A stretch of DNA of 64,000 nucleotides from JAEUHO01 sp046350655 (GTDB lineage: Bacteria > Planctomycetota > PLA2 > JAEUHO01). The stretch is taken from NCBI GenBank assembly GCA_046350655.1, contig JAXMAB010000004.1, forward strand, positions 1,054,001 through 1,118,000. The letters run 5' to 3'. The notes beneath the pieces are model-generated. The model saw only the letters and a list, made by a program, of their open reading frames with translations. It did not search any database and was not told the DNA's origin. Below, piece by piece: positions 1-7,846 of the stretch. Position 1 is the stretch's first letter; every line of letters begins with the position of its first letter. The position numbers and the translations under genes are program-made.

Positions 1-1080
1 CCGACCCGTCCGGGCGCGTGCCCGTCGTCGGAGACGCTCGACGCGTTCGTCGCGGGGTCGCTCGACGCCGGCGCGCGGGACGGCGTCGCGCGCCACCTCG
101 CGACGTGTTTCATGTGCCGCGCCGTCGCGGTGGGGCTCGCGAAGGCGGCCGGGAAGTCGCCGGACGCCGCGGGGATCCCCGCGCGTGACGGCGGCGCGTC
201 GTCGCGGCCCGCGGCGACGTCGGCGCCTGCACCGTCGGGGAACGGGCCGTCGGGCGGCGCGCCGTCGGGCAACGCGCCGGCGTCGCGGCCTTCGCCGACC
301 GGAGCCCCGTCGCCGACCGGCGGCGACGCAGGCAACCGTCGCGGGCCGGGCCTCGCGGTCCCGAAAGTCGTCGGGGTCGTGGTCCTGGTCGTCGTGGCGA
401 TCGGGCTGTACCTGGCGTTGAAGTCGTGCGGCGGCGGTGGGGGTGCGTCGGCGGGGAAGGACGGCGAGGCCGTGCTGGCGGCGGTGGCGGGCGACCTCGC
501 GGCGAAGTCGCCGGACCTGTTCGCGGGGTTCGCGCCGGTGCCGCGCGGCGAGCGCGTGGCGGCGCAGGCGATGGTGCGCGACGGCGAGATCGAGGTGCAC
601 GGGCCGACGGAGGTGGTGCTCGGCGGGCGGCCGCGGTTCGCGTGGGTGCAGAGCGGGCGCGTGCGGAACTACGACCTCGTGCTGAAGGGCGCGGACGGGA
701 AGACGGCGTGGAAGAAGCGCATCGAGGGCTTCGCGGCGCCATTCCCGGCGGACGAGGCGCCGCTGCCGGCGGGGTCGGCGTGGACGTGGGAGGTGTCGGG
801 CAAGCGTTCGACGGGGACGGTGCGGGGCGTGCGGACGTTCCGCGTGGCGACGGACGACGAGCGCAAGCGGTACGAGGCGGCGGTGGCGGTGGTGCGCGCG
901 CGGCCGGCGTCGGACCGGCCGAACCTGGTGGTGGCGCACCTGGCGCTGCGGGCGGGGCTGCTCGAGGAGGCGGAGGCCGCGGCGGCGGCCGACGTGCGGG
1001 CGTTCCCGGGCGACGACGCGGGCCGGACAACGCTTGCGTGCGTCCGCGCGCGGCTGGGGATCGTGCCCGACGGGCCGTGA
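1..1080 (+). CDS. Anti-sigma-factor-like zf-HC2 membrane protein (5' partial)
   Basis: The reading frame is open from the first base, so the start lies outside the window. The visible N-terminal part carries Cys7 and a His32-x3-Cys36-x2-Cys39 pattern, which is the zinc-binding anti-sigma (zf-HC2) signature. It is followed by a Pro/Gly/Ser-rich linker and one transmembrane segment at about residues 120-140. The extracytoplasmic part of about 215 residues contains a beta-rich stretch and a C-terminal helical, TPR-like tail. Proteins of this plan usually hold an ECF sigma factor at the membrane, so a sigma gene may lie just upstream of the window. That is inference. The gene stops with TGA, and a repeat copy follows about 40 bp downstream. 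Confidence 0.75.
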   Translation, partial: PTRPGACPSSETLDAFVAGSLDAGARDGVARHLATCFMCRAVAVGLAKAAGKSPDAAGIPARDGGASSRPAATSAPAPSGNGPSGGAPSGNAPASRPSPTGAPSPTGGDAGNRRGPGLAVPKVVGVVVLVVVAIGLYLALKSCGGGGGASAGKDGEAVLAAVAGDLAAKSPDLFAGFAPVPRGERVAAQAMVRDGEIEVHGPTEVVLGGRPRFAWVQSGRVRNYDLVLKGADGKTAWKKRIEGFAAPFPADEAPLPAGSAWTWEVSGKRSTGTVRGVRTFRVATDDERKRYEAAVAVVRARPASDRPNLVVAHLALRAGLLEEAEAAAAADVRAFPGDDAGRTTLACVRARLGIVPDGP

Positions 1081-1118
1081 CGCGGTCGGGCGCGTGGTCC
1101 GGTCGCGGGTGGGGGGGA

Positions 1119-1129
1119 CGCGAGGCCCG
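1119..1129 (+). repeat. CGCGAGGCCCG dispersed repeat core
   Basis: Exact copy of the 11-mer core of the dispersed palindromic repeat family, preceded by GGGGA, in the gap between the first gene and tRNA-Phe. Confidence 0.7.
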
Positions 1130-1300
1130 TGCGGGGGGCGGCCGCGCGGTGGGGCCGCCGGGCCGGTGCGGGCGGGCTTCGTCGGCGGTGCGAGCCCTGC
1201 TGGGGGGGCGGTCGCGGCCGGGCCTCCCCCCCTAGAATGGGGCGTGGCGGGCGGGGTGTGCTACCCCTTCTCCCTCCGATCGGGTGTCCGCGGCCCGAGT

Positions 1301-1376
1301 GGGCAGGTAGCTCAGCTGGTAGAGCGTCGGACTGAAAATCCGAAGGTCACCGGTTCAATCCCGGTCCTGCCCACCA
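1301..1376 (+). tRNA. tRNA-Phe (GAA)
   Basis: A complete cloverleaf of 76 nt can be drawn by eye. The acceptor arms GGGCAGG and CCTGCCC pair, the anticodon stem is TCGGA/TCCGA with loop CTGAAAA (anticodon GAA), and the T-arm ACCGG-TTCAATC-CCGGT is canonical. Discriminator A is followed by an encoded CCA. AT-rich boxes upstream (TAGAAT at 1233-1238 and TGTGCTAC near 1257-1264) are possible -10 elements. Confidence 0.97.
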
Positions 1377-1486
1377 CTCTCTCCTCGTCGGCGTTTCGTC
1401 GGCCTCTCCTCGTCGGCCGCCCCGCGACCCCGTCCCGCGCGTGCCGCCCCCCGAACGCCCCCCGGGCGGTCCTCCGCGTGCGCCGG

Positions 1487-1492
1487 TAGACT
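1487..1492 (+). promoter_or_regulatory. -10 box TAGACT
   Basis: TAGACT lies 25 nt before the ATG of the small membrane protein at 1518. Unlike many genes here, this one would have a short leader, which contains the GGAGG Shine-Dalgarno sequence. Confidence 0.5.
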
Positions 1493-1517
1493 GCCGCCGT
1501 CTTCGGAGGAACGGGCG

Positions 1518-1715
1518 ATGTCCGCGACACGCAAGTCGGTTTGGATCCTCTCGGCGCTCGCGTTCATCGGTGGCTGTTGGGCGATCGACATGGCCGATAG
1601 TCTCAAGCGCGGGCACGAGGTCTACGCGATCGCGCTCATCGCGGACAGCATCTTCGTCTCTTCATGCGTCTGCACGGCCGCCGTGCTCGCCTCGCGTCCC
1701 GACCGCCAGGCGTAG
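1518..1715 (+). CDS. Small two-helix membrane protein
   Basis: A 65-residue protein with two predicted hydrophobic helices (about residues 8-24 and 36-58) separated by a short charged loop. I do not recognise a family. The start is well supported: GGAGG lies about 9 nt before ATG, and a TAGACT -10 box lies just upstream. It sits alone between tRNA-Phe and the convergent FGE-like gene. The second helix holds two Cys residues (SSCVC). Confidence 0.65.
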   Translation: MSATRKSVWILSALAFIGGCWAIDMADSLKRGHEVYAIALIADSIFVSSCVCTAAVLASRPDRQA

Positions 1716-1765
1716 CCGAGCGCGCGTCGCCGCTTCCCCGTCGCGATGCGACGGCAGGCTCGGCA

Positions 1766-2698
1766 TCAGTTCGTCCGAACGGACGCGGCGACGCGGAACC
1801 CGACGTACTCGCGGGTCTCCCCCTCGCCCTGCACCCCGATGCGGAACGCGGCGCGGAGCATGTAGGCGTTCTCGCCGCCATAGGCGCCGCCGCGCCGGAG
1901 GTGAGAGCCGCTCGGCGGGGGCCCGAGCGGGTCGATCGCGGGACCCGGCGGGTAGTCCCGATCGTCGTACCCGTCCGAGCACCACTCGCTCGCGTTGCCG
2001 TGCACCTCGTGCAGGCCGAAGGGGTTCGCGGGCAGCGAGCCCACGGGGACCGTCGTGCCGCGGGCCTCGCGCTTGTGGTCCTCGTCGTACGGCGTGACGT
2101 TCCCGTCGTAGTTCGCCATGTCCGACGAGAGCCAGTTGCCCCACCAGAAGGCGGTGGACGTGCCGGCGCGGCAGGCCCGCTCCCACTCCGCCTCCGTCGG
2201 GAGCCGGTACGTCAGGCGCCGGTCCCCGTGGCCGGGTTCCTGGGCGTTCAGCCAGCCGACGTAGTCGAGCGCGTCCTGGAACGACACCTGCACGACCGGT
2301 TGGTCGTCGCCGTCGAGGGAGCCCTTGGCCGTGCCCGTGCTCCGGTGCCCGGGCCGGAACCGTCGGAACTGCGCGTTCGTGACCTCGGTCGTCTGGAGGT
2401 AGTACGCGCGCGTCAACCGGACCTCGTGCTGCGTCTCGGTCGCCTCCTCGTGGCCGGGTTCGTCGGGCGGCGATCCCATCAGGAACGTCCCCGACGGGAC
2501 AAGGACGAAGCGCATCCCCTGCGGGTTCTCGAACGCGACGGGGACGCCGAGCCGTCGCGCCTCGGCGCGTTGCACGTCGGCGACGTGGGCCCAAGCCGGG
2601 ACGGCGTCCGACGCGGGGCCCGGGGCTGGGCCTCCGTCCGGTCCGCCGCAGCCCGCGAGGAGCAGGCCGGTCAGGGAGAGGACGACGCGTCGATACAT
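1766..2698 (-). CDS. Formylglycine-generating enzyme-like (SUMF1) lipoprotein
   Basis: A 310-residue protein starting MYRRVV with a lipoprotein signal peptide (LLLAGC lipobox at about residue 19). The rest is a SUMF1/FGE-sulfatase domain: the FLMGS motif, the TEVTNAQF motif, the YRLPTEAEWERACRAG motif, GNASEWCSDG and a C-terminal RRGGAYGG...GFRVA. True FGE converts a sulfatase Cys to formylglycine using a Cys pair. I cannot confirm that pair, and most bacterial family members are non-catalytic ligand-binding or hydroxylase-type variants. The chosen ATG lies 7 nt after a TAGAGT box with no Shine-Dalgarno sequence. An in-frame ATG three codons upstream would overlap that box. Confidence 0.88.
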   Translation of the reverse strand: MYRRVVLSLTGLLLAGCGGPDGGPAPGPASDAVPAWAHVADVQRAEARRLGVPVAFENPQGMRFVLVPSGTFLMGSPPDEPGHEEATETQHEVRLTRAYYLQTTEVTNAQFRRFRPGHRSTGTAKGSLDGDDQPVVQVSFQDALDYVGWLNAQEPGHGDRRLTYRLPTEAEWERACRAGTSTAFWWGNWLSSDMANYDGNVTPYDEDHKREARGTTVPVGSLPANPFGLHEVHGNASEWCSDGYDDRDYPPGPAIDPLGPPPSGSHLRRGGAYGGENAYMLRAAFRIGVQGEGETREYVGFRVAASVRTN

Positions 2699-2705
2699 CC
2701 CGCGC

Positions 2706-2711
2706 ACTCTA
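2706..2711 (-). promoter_or_regulatory. -10 box TAGAGT, leaderless start
   Basis: TAGAGT on the minus strand ends 7 nt before the ATG of the FGE-like lipoprotein. There is no room for a Shine-Dalgarno leader. Confidence 0.6.
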
Positions 2712-2863
2712 TCGGGGCGCGGGGCCGATCGCTCCGGAGTCCGTCCGGAAGGTCGAGCGGCGGACCACCGCCCGATCCCCGGGACGATCGCACGGTCGCG
2801 CTCCGCGCGAGACTCCCGGGTCGCGTTGCTGCCCGATGCCGAGGCGAGCCCGGTCGGGGTCGG

Positions 2864-3034
2864 TCAGGCGCGTCGCTTCCGGCGCCCGCGCAGCCGGCGC
2901 CAGAGCGACCGCAGTCCGTGGATCAGGACGGGCAGGCCCCACGACGACGGTCGCGTCGTCATGTCGCGGACGTCGGGACGGTCGTCGTCGGACGGCCGCC
3001 GCGCGGAGTGGGAACGTCGAGGCCGGTTAGCCAC
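2864..3034 (-). CDS. Possible small basic protein
   Basis: A GTG-initiated frame of 56 codons (or 32 codons from an internal ATG at 2962). It ends in a helix rich in Leu, Trp and Arg followed by a very basic tail (RRLRGRRKRRA). It begins 39 bp downstream of the stop of the membrane protein at 3074-3382 on the same strand, so it could be the second gene of that operon. No Shine-Dalgarno sequence or family match is visible. In this G+C-rich sequence a frame of this size can occur by chance. Confidence 0.3.
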   Translation of the reverse strand: MANRPRRSHSARRPSDDDRPDVRDMTTRPSSWGLPVLIHGLRSLWRRLRGRRKRRA

Positions 3035-3073
3035 GGCGCCCTCGCGCCGCGGGCGGGAAGGACCTGCCGCGTG

Positions 3074-3382
3074 TCACTTCGCCTCCGCGCGTTGGCGCGG
3101 CCAGAAGCCGGAAACGGCGCAGGTGATCCCGGCAGCGAGCAACAGCGCCGTCCCGCGCGAACGGTCCGGCGTGTTCGGCGCGACGTCTCGACGGGCGCCC
3201 GCGGGTCCGACGTCGAAGCTCCCGAAGTGGATCGCGGCCAACTCGTCGTCGACGCTCCCTTCGATGGGTTCGGGTCGGCGCCACGGCGGCATTCCGAGCC
3301 AGCCACCCGTCAGGCTCGAGATCGCGTAGACCGCCATCGTGGCCCCCAGGACGACCCACACGGTCCGCACGGCTCGACCCAC
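3074..3382 (-). CDS. Small two-helix membrane protein
   Basis: A 102-residue protein with two hydrophobic segments (about residues 6-26 and 80-96) around a hydrophilic loop containing PPWRRPEPIEG, ending GFWPRQRAEAK. The GTG start is favoured because a TACGCT box ends exactly 6 nt upstream, as in several other genes here. The layout (helix, GGW/GWG-PxW-x-P motif, loop, helix ending in W-P-R) resembles the divergently transcribed protein at 3531-4094, so the two may be distant paralogs. Function is unknown. Confidence 0.55.
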   Translation of the reverse strand: MGRAVRTVWVVLGATMAVYAISSLTGGWLGMPPWRRPEPIEGSVDDELAAIHFGSFDVGPAGARRDVAPNTPDRSRGTALLLAAGITCAVSGFWPRQRAEAK

Positions 3383-3388
3383 CCGAGT

Positions 3389-3394
3389 AGCGTA
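3389..3394 (-). promoter_or_regulatory. -10 box TACGCT, leaderless start
   Basis: TACGCT on the minus strand ends 6 nt before the GTG at 3382. It is identical in sequence and spacing to the boxes at 5559, 17593 and 24616. Confidence 0.6.
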
Positions 3395-3530
3395 ACAACG
3401 ATCCCGTGCGCGAGCGCCGCCACCCGGCTCGGGTTGCGCGGTCCGGAGGGGGGCGCGACGCCGTCGCGCTGCGCCGGCGCGCGTGACACGACGCGGAAGG
3501 GCGGCCGGCCCCGTGGCGTCGAAGCCGCGG

Positions 3531-4094
3531 ATGGAACCGCCGACCGTGAGCACGCCGTGGCGCCGGAGGTGGCGTGTGGTCCGGTGGGCCCTCGTGGCGC
3601 TCGGCTGCGTGGTCGTCGCCTACGGTGTCGCGGTGCGGACGGGCGTGGGGTGGGGCACGCCGTGCTGGGAACCCGCGCGGGTCACGGAGGCGAACGGCCT
3701 CGAGGTCCGGGCACGACGTCGCTGGGCGCCCGCGGTCGTCGCCGGCGCGGGCGCCGCGATCGCCTTCGTCGCATGGCCCCGTCGGCCGCGCGCCGCGGGC
3801 AGGTTCGATGGACGGCGCTGGCTGTGGATCCCGTGCCTCGAGGTCGTGTTCGGGCTGCATGCGCCGTGCGCCGCGGACTGGGGCGAGGCGTTCCGCGCGC
3901 TGGCGGGTCCGTTCGCGTGGGTCCTGGCGAGACCGTTCTCCGCCGACCTCGTGGGCGCCTTCGTCGCGCTCGGCGTCGTCGTCTGGATGACCGCCCGCAG
4001 CGTGGCCCGCCCGTCGTTCACCACGATGCTGTGGTTGCTCCCGTGGTACGTGCTGTGGTTCGTGCTGTCGGCGCCGTTCGAGTGGCGCGCCTGA
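3531..4094 (+). CDS. Multi-pass membrane protein of unknown function
   Basis: A 187-residue protein with four to five hydrophobic segments: about residues 15-35, 63-80, 92-110, 128-150 and 160-180. The first half repeats the plan of the divergent protein at 3074-3382 (helix, GVGWGTPCWEPAR loop, helix ending WPRRPR). The second half adds two or three helices and ends near LPWYVLWFVL. ATG at 3531 is used here, but a GTG at 3546 is possible because no convincing Shine-Dalgarno sequence or -10 box decides. I do not recognise the family. Confidence 0.6.
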   Translation: MEPPTVSTPWRRRWRVVRWALVALGCVVVAYGVAVRTGVGWGTPCWEPARVTEANGLEVRARRRWAPAVVAGAGAAIAFVAWPRRPRAAGRFDGRRWLWIPCLEVVFGLHAPCAADWGEAFRALAGPFAWVLARPFSADLVGAFVALGVVVWMTARSVARPSFTTMLWLLPWYVLWFVLSAPFEWRA

Positions 4095-4131
4095 GCGTCG
4101 ACGCGCGGCGAGGGCCGCCCCCGCCGGCGGC

Positions 4132-4142
4132 CGGGCCTCGCG
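4132..4142 (-). repeat. CGCGAGGCCCG dispersed repeat core
   Basis: Exact core copy, read as CGGGCCTCGCG on the plus strand and followed by TACCC, next to a GCCGGCGGC loop-like stretch. It lies between two convergent genes. Confidence 0.7.
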
Positions 4143-4169
4143 TACCCGCGAGCCCGAGTGGGGACCGGG

Positions 4170-5552
<1,383 letters not shown>

Positions 5553-5558
5553 GGGGGC

Positions 5559-5564
5559 AGCGTA
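5559..5564 (-). promoter_or_regulatory. Extended -10 box TGATACGCT, leaderless start
   Basis: TACGCT with an upstream TGA extension ends 6 nt before the ATG of the PspF-like regulator. Confidence 0.6.
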
Positions 5565-5607
5565 TCAGAGAAAAAACCTCAGAAGTGTGAGGAAGTATCA
5601 CCTGGCA

Positions 5608-5618
5608 CGCGAGGCCCG
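5608..5618 (+). repeat. CGCGAGGCCCG dispersed repeat core
   Basis: Exact core copy in the divergent region between the sigma-54 activator and the SPFH gene. The preceding TGGCA resembles half of a sigma-54 promoter, but the -12 element is absent. Confidence 0.7.
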
Positions 5619-5622
5619 CCCC

Positions 5623-5655
5623 GACGTAACCGGCGGCAACGCGGCGGGTTACGTC
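5623..5655. promoter_or_regulatory. Inverted repeat GACGTAACC/GGTTACGTC upstream of SPFH gene
   Basis: Two perfect 9-bp arms (5623-5631 and 5647-5655) separated by 15 bp, with further imperfect pairing inside. It lies in the divergent intergenic region about 80 bp before the SPFH start. It could be an operator for the neighbouring activator or an RNA hairpin in the leader. Confidence 0.4.
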
Positions 5656-5734
5656 GCCGGCCCGATCGGCACGGCGTGTGTTCCTGCGGGCCGGCCGCGG
5701 CGCGTTCGTGTCCGCCGGCCCGGAGGGTCCTCCC

Positions 5735-7777
5735 ATGTACGTCCCGCTCGTCGTCTCGGCGCTCGAGGCCGGGCTGCCGTGGTTCGTCGTGGCGCTGCTC
5801 TGGCTCGTCGGCACGCCGCTCGCGCTCTACCTCCTGGTCCGGCTGCTCGGCTTCCGCCGGATCCCGAACGACCGCGTCGGCGTCGTCGAGAAGCTGTGGT
5901 CGTTCGCGGGCTCCGTCGAGGGCGGGCACCTGCTCGCCCGGTCCGGCGAGGCCGGGTACCAGGCGCGGCTGCTGCGCGGCGGGCTCCACTGCCTGCTGTT
6001 CCCGTGGCAGTACCGCGTCCACGTCCTGCCGCTCGTGGCCGTCTCGCAGGGCAAGCTCGCCTACGTCTACGCCCGCGACGGCGAGCCGCTCCCGCCCGAC
6101 CAGACGCTGGCGCGCGTCGTCGCATGCAACCACTTCCAGGACGCCGAGGGGTTCCTCGCGCGGGACGCGCAGGGGCACGGCGGGCAGCGCGGACGCCAGC
6201 GCGCGATCCTGCGCGAGGGCGTCTACGCGATCAACCTCGCGCTGTTCGTCGTCATCACGGAGGAGGCCGTGTACCGCCTCGAGCTCGGCGACGAGAGCGA
6301 GCGGCGGTCCGTGGACCGCTGGCAGCGGGAACTCGCCGGCCTCGACGCGTTCTCGCCGGTCGTGATCGGCGGGCGGCCGGGCGCGCCGGAGACGGCCTCC
6401 GACGAGATCGGCATCGTCACCACCCAGGACGGGCCGGCGCTCCCGCCGGGCGAGGTGATCGCGCCCGCGGTGGGGGGCAGCGAGGGCAGCGTGGACGTGC
6501 ACAACCGCTACCAGGACGTCGAGGCGTTCCTGAAGGCGGGCGGGCTCCGCGGGCGGCAGCTGGTCCCGATCGTGGACGGGACGTACTTCCTGAACCGCTG
6601 GTTCGCGAGCCTCGAGCGCATCCCGAAGACGGTCGTCCCCATCGGGCACGTCGGGGTCGTCGTCTCGTACCACGGCAAGTCGGGCGCCGACCTCTCGGGC
6701 GCCGGCTTCCGGCACGGCGAGCGGGTGGCCGAGGGCGGGCGCGGCGTGCTCGAGCGCACGCTCGGCCCGGGCAAGTACCCGTTCAACACCTACGCCGGGC
6801 AGGTCCACCTGGTCCCGACGACGAACTTCGTCCTGCACTGGATCACCGGGCGGTCCGAGTCGCACCGCTACGACGAGTCGCTCAAGTCCATCGACCTCGT
6901 GACCGCCGACGCGTTCGAGCCGGTCCTCCCGCTCTCGATCGTCGTGCACATCGACTACGAGCGCGCGCCGAGCGTGATCCAGCGCTTCGGCGACGTGAAG
7001 CGGCTCATCACCCAGACCCTCGACCCGCTCCTGTCGGCCTACTTCCGCGACATCGCGCACAAGAAGACGATGCTCCAGCTGCTCCACGAGCGCGACGCGA
7101 TCCAGCGGGAGGCGACCCTGGCGCTGCGGACCCGCTTCGCCGAGTTCGACATCCAGCTCGTGGACGTCCTGATCGGGAAGCCCGACAGCCAGCCCGGCGA
7201 CACGAAGATCGAGACGCTGCTCGAGCAGCTGCGCCTGCGCCAGCTGTCGAAGGAGCAGGTCGAGACGTACGAGCAGCAGCGCCTCGCGGCCGAGCGGTTG
7301 AAGACGCTCCGGCTCGCGGAGGCGGTGGCGACGAAGCAGACCGAGCTGACGAACAGCCAGGTCGAGATCGAGATCGCCCAGAACCACGGCAACGCCGACC
7401 TCGCCCGCGCGAGGCTGGCCGCCGAGCAGACGGTCGTGACGTCGGAGGCCGAGGGGCGGCGGCGCGTGCTCCTCGCGGAGGCGGCCTCGCGCGAGGCGGT
7501 CGTCATGGGCGAGGGAGAGGCCCGCGCGACGGCGCTCCGCGGCGACGCCGAGGCCGGCGTGCTCCGGGCGAAGGCGGCCGCGCTCGGCGACCCGCGCCTC
7601 TACGCGCTCACGGTGCTCGCGCGGCGGATGGCGTCGAGCCGGCAGCCGCTCGTCCCCGACCGGGTGTTCCTCGGCGGCGCCGACGGCGCGGCGGGCCCGG
7701 CCGTGGGCCCGCTCGCCGCGCTCTTCGACCTCGTCCGCGACGGTGCGCCCCGCGTGCCCGACGTCGCCGCGCCCTGA
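5735..7777 (+). CDS. SPFH (flotillin/stomatin-like) membrane protein
   Basis: A 680-residue protein with an N-terminal transmembrane segment (about residues 12-38, ending in the basic LLGFRRIPNDRVGVVEK). Two beta-rich SPFH/band-7-like stretches follow, then a long coiled-coil rich in Ala/Glu/Arg (about residues 450-600, including EQQRLAAERLKTLRLAEAV), then a C-terminal region. Such proteins assemble into membrane microdomains and scaffold partners. ATG 5735 is chosen because GGAGGG lies 7 nt upstream. Its divergence from a PspF-like activator suggests envelope-stress control, by analogy with psp systems that pair PspF with membrane-maintenance proteins. The partner relation is inference. Confidence 0.82.
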   Translation: MYVPLVVSALEAGLPWFVVALLWLVGTPLALYLLVRLLGFRRIPNDRVGVVEKLWSFAGSVEGGHLLARSGEAGYQARLLRGGLHCLLFPWQYRVHVLPLVAVSQGKLAYVYARDGEPLPPDQTLARVVACNHFQDAEGFLARDAQGHGGQRGRQRAILREGVYAINLALFVVITEEAVYRLELGDESERRSVDRWQRELAGLDAFSPVVIGGRPGAPETASDEIGIVTTQDGPALPPGEVIAPAVGGSEGSVDVHNRYQDVEAFLKAGGLRGRQLVPIVDGTYFLNRWFASLERIPKTVVPIGHVGVVVSYHGKSGADLSGAGFRHGERVAEGGRGVLERTLGPGKYPFNTYAGQVHLVPTTNFVLHWITGRSESHRYDESLKSIDLVTADAFEPVLPLSIVVHIDYERAPSVIQRFGDVKRLITQTLDPLLSAYFRDIAHKKTMLQLLHERDAIQREATLALRTRFAEFDIQLVDVLIGKPDSQPGDTKIETLLEQLRLRQLSKEQVETYEQQRLAAERLKTLRLAEAVATKQTELTNSQVEIEIAQNHGNADLARARLAAEQTVVTSEAEGRRRVLLAEAASREAVVMGEGEARATALRGDAEAGVLRAKAAALGDPRLYALTVLARRMASSRQPLVPDRVFLGGADGAAGPAVGPLAALFDLVRDGAPRVPDVAAP

Positions 7778-7808
7778 TCGGGCCGCGCGACGGGGGACGT
7801 GTGCGGAG

Positions 7809-7840
7809 CGGGCCCGGGCCGACGTGCGCCCGGGCCCGCG
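7809..7840. terminator. Bidirectional hairpin terminator
   Basis: A perfect 12-bp stem, GCGGGCCCGGGC/GCCCGGGCCCGC, with an 8-nt loop, between the convergent SPFH and Ig-like/Gly-rich genes. It has no T-tract. Confidence 0.6.
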
Positions 7841-7846
7841 AAGGCG

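Noticed and set aside
5603..5618. TGGCACG as a sigma-54 -24 element between the activator and the SPFH gene
   Set aside because: No GC element is at the required spacing for the -12 box, and the sequence is part of a dispersed repeat copy.
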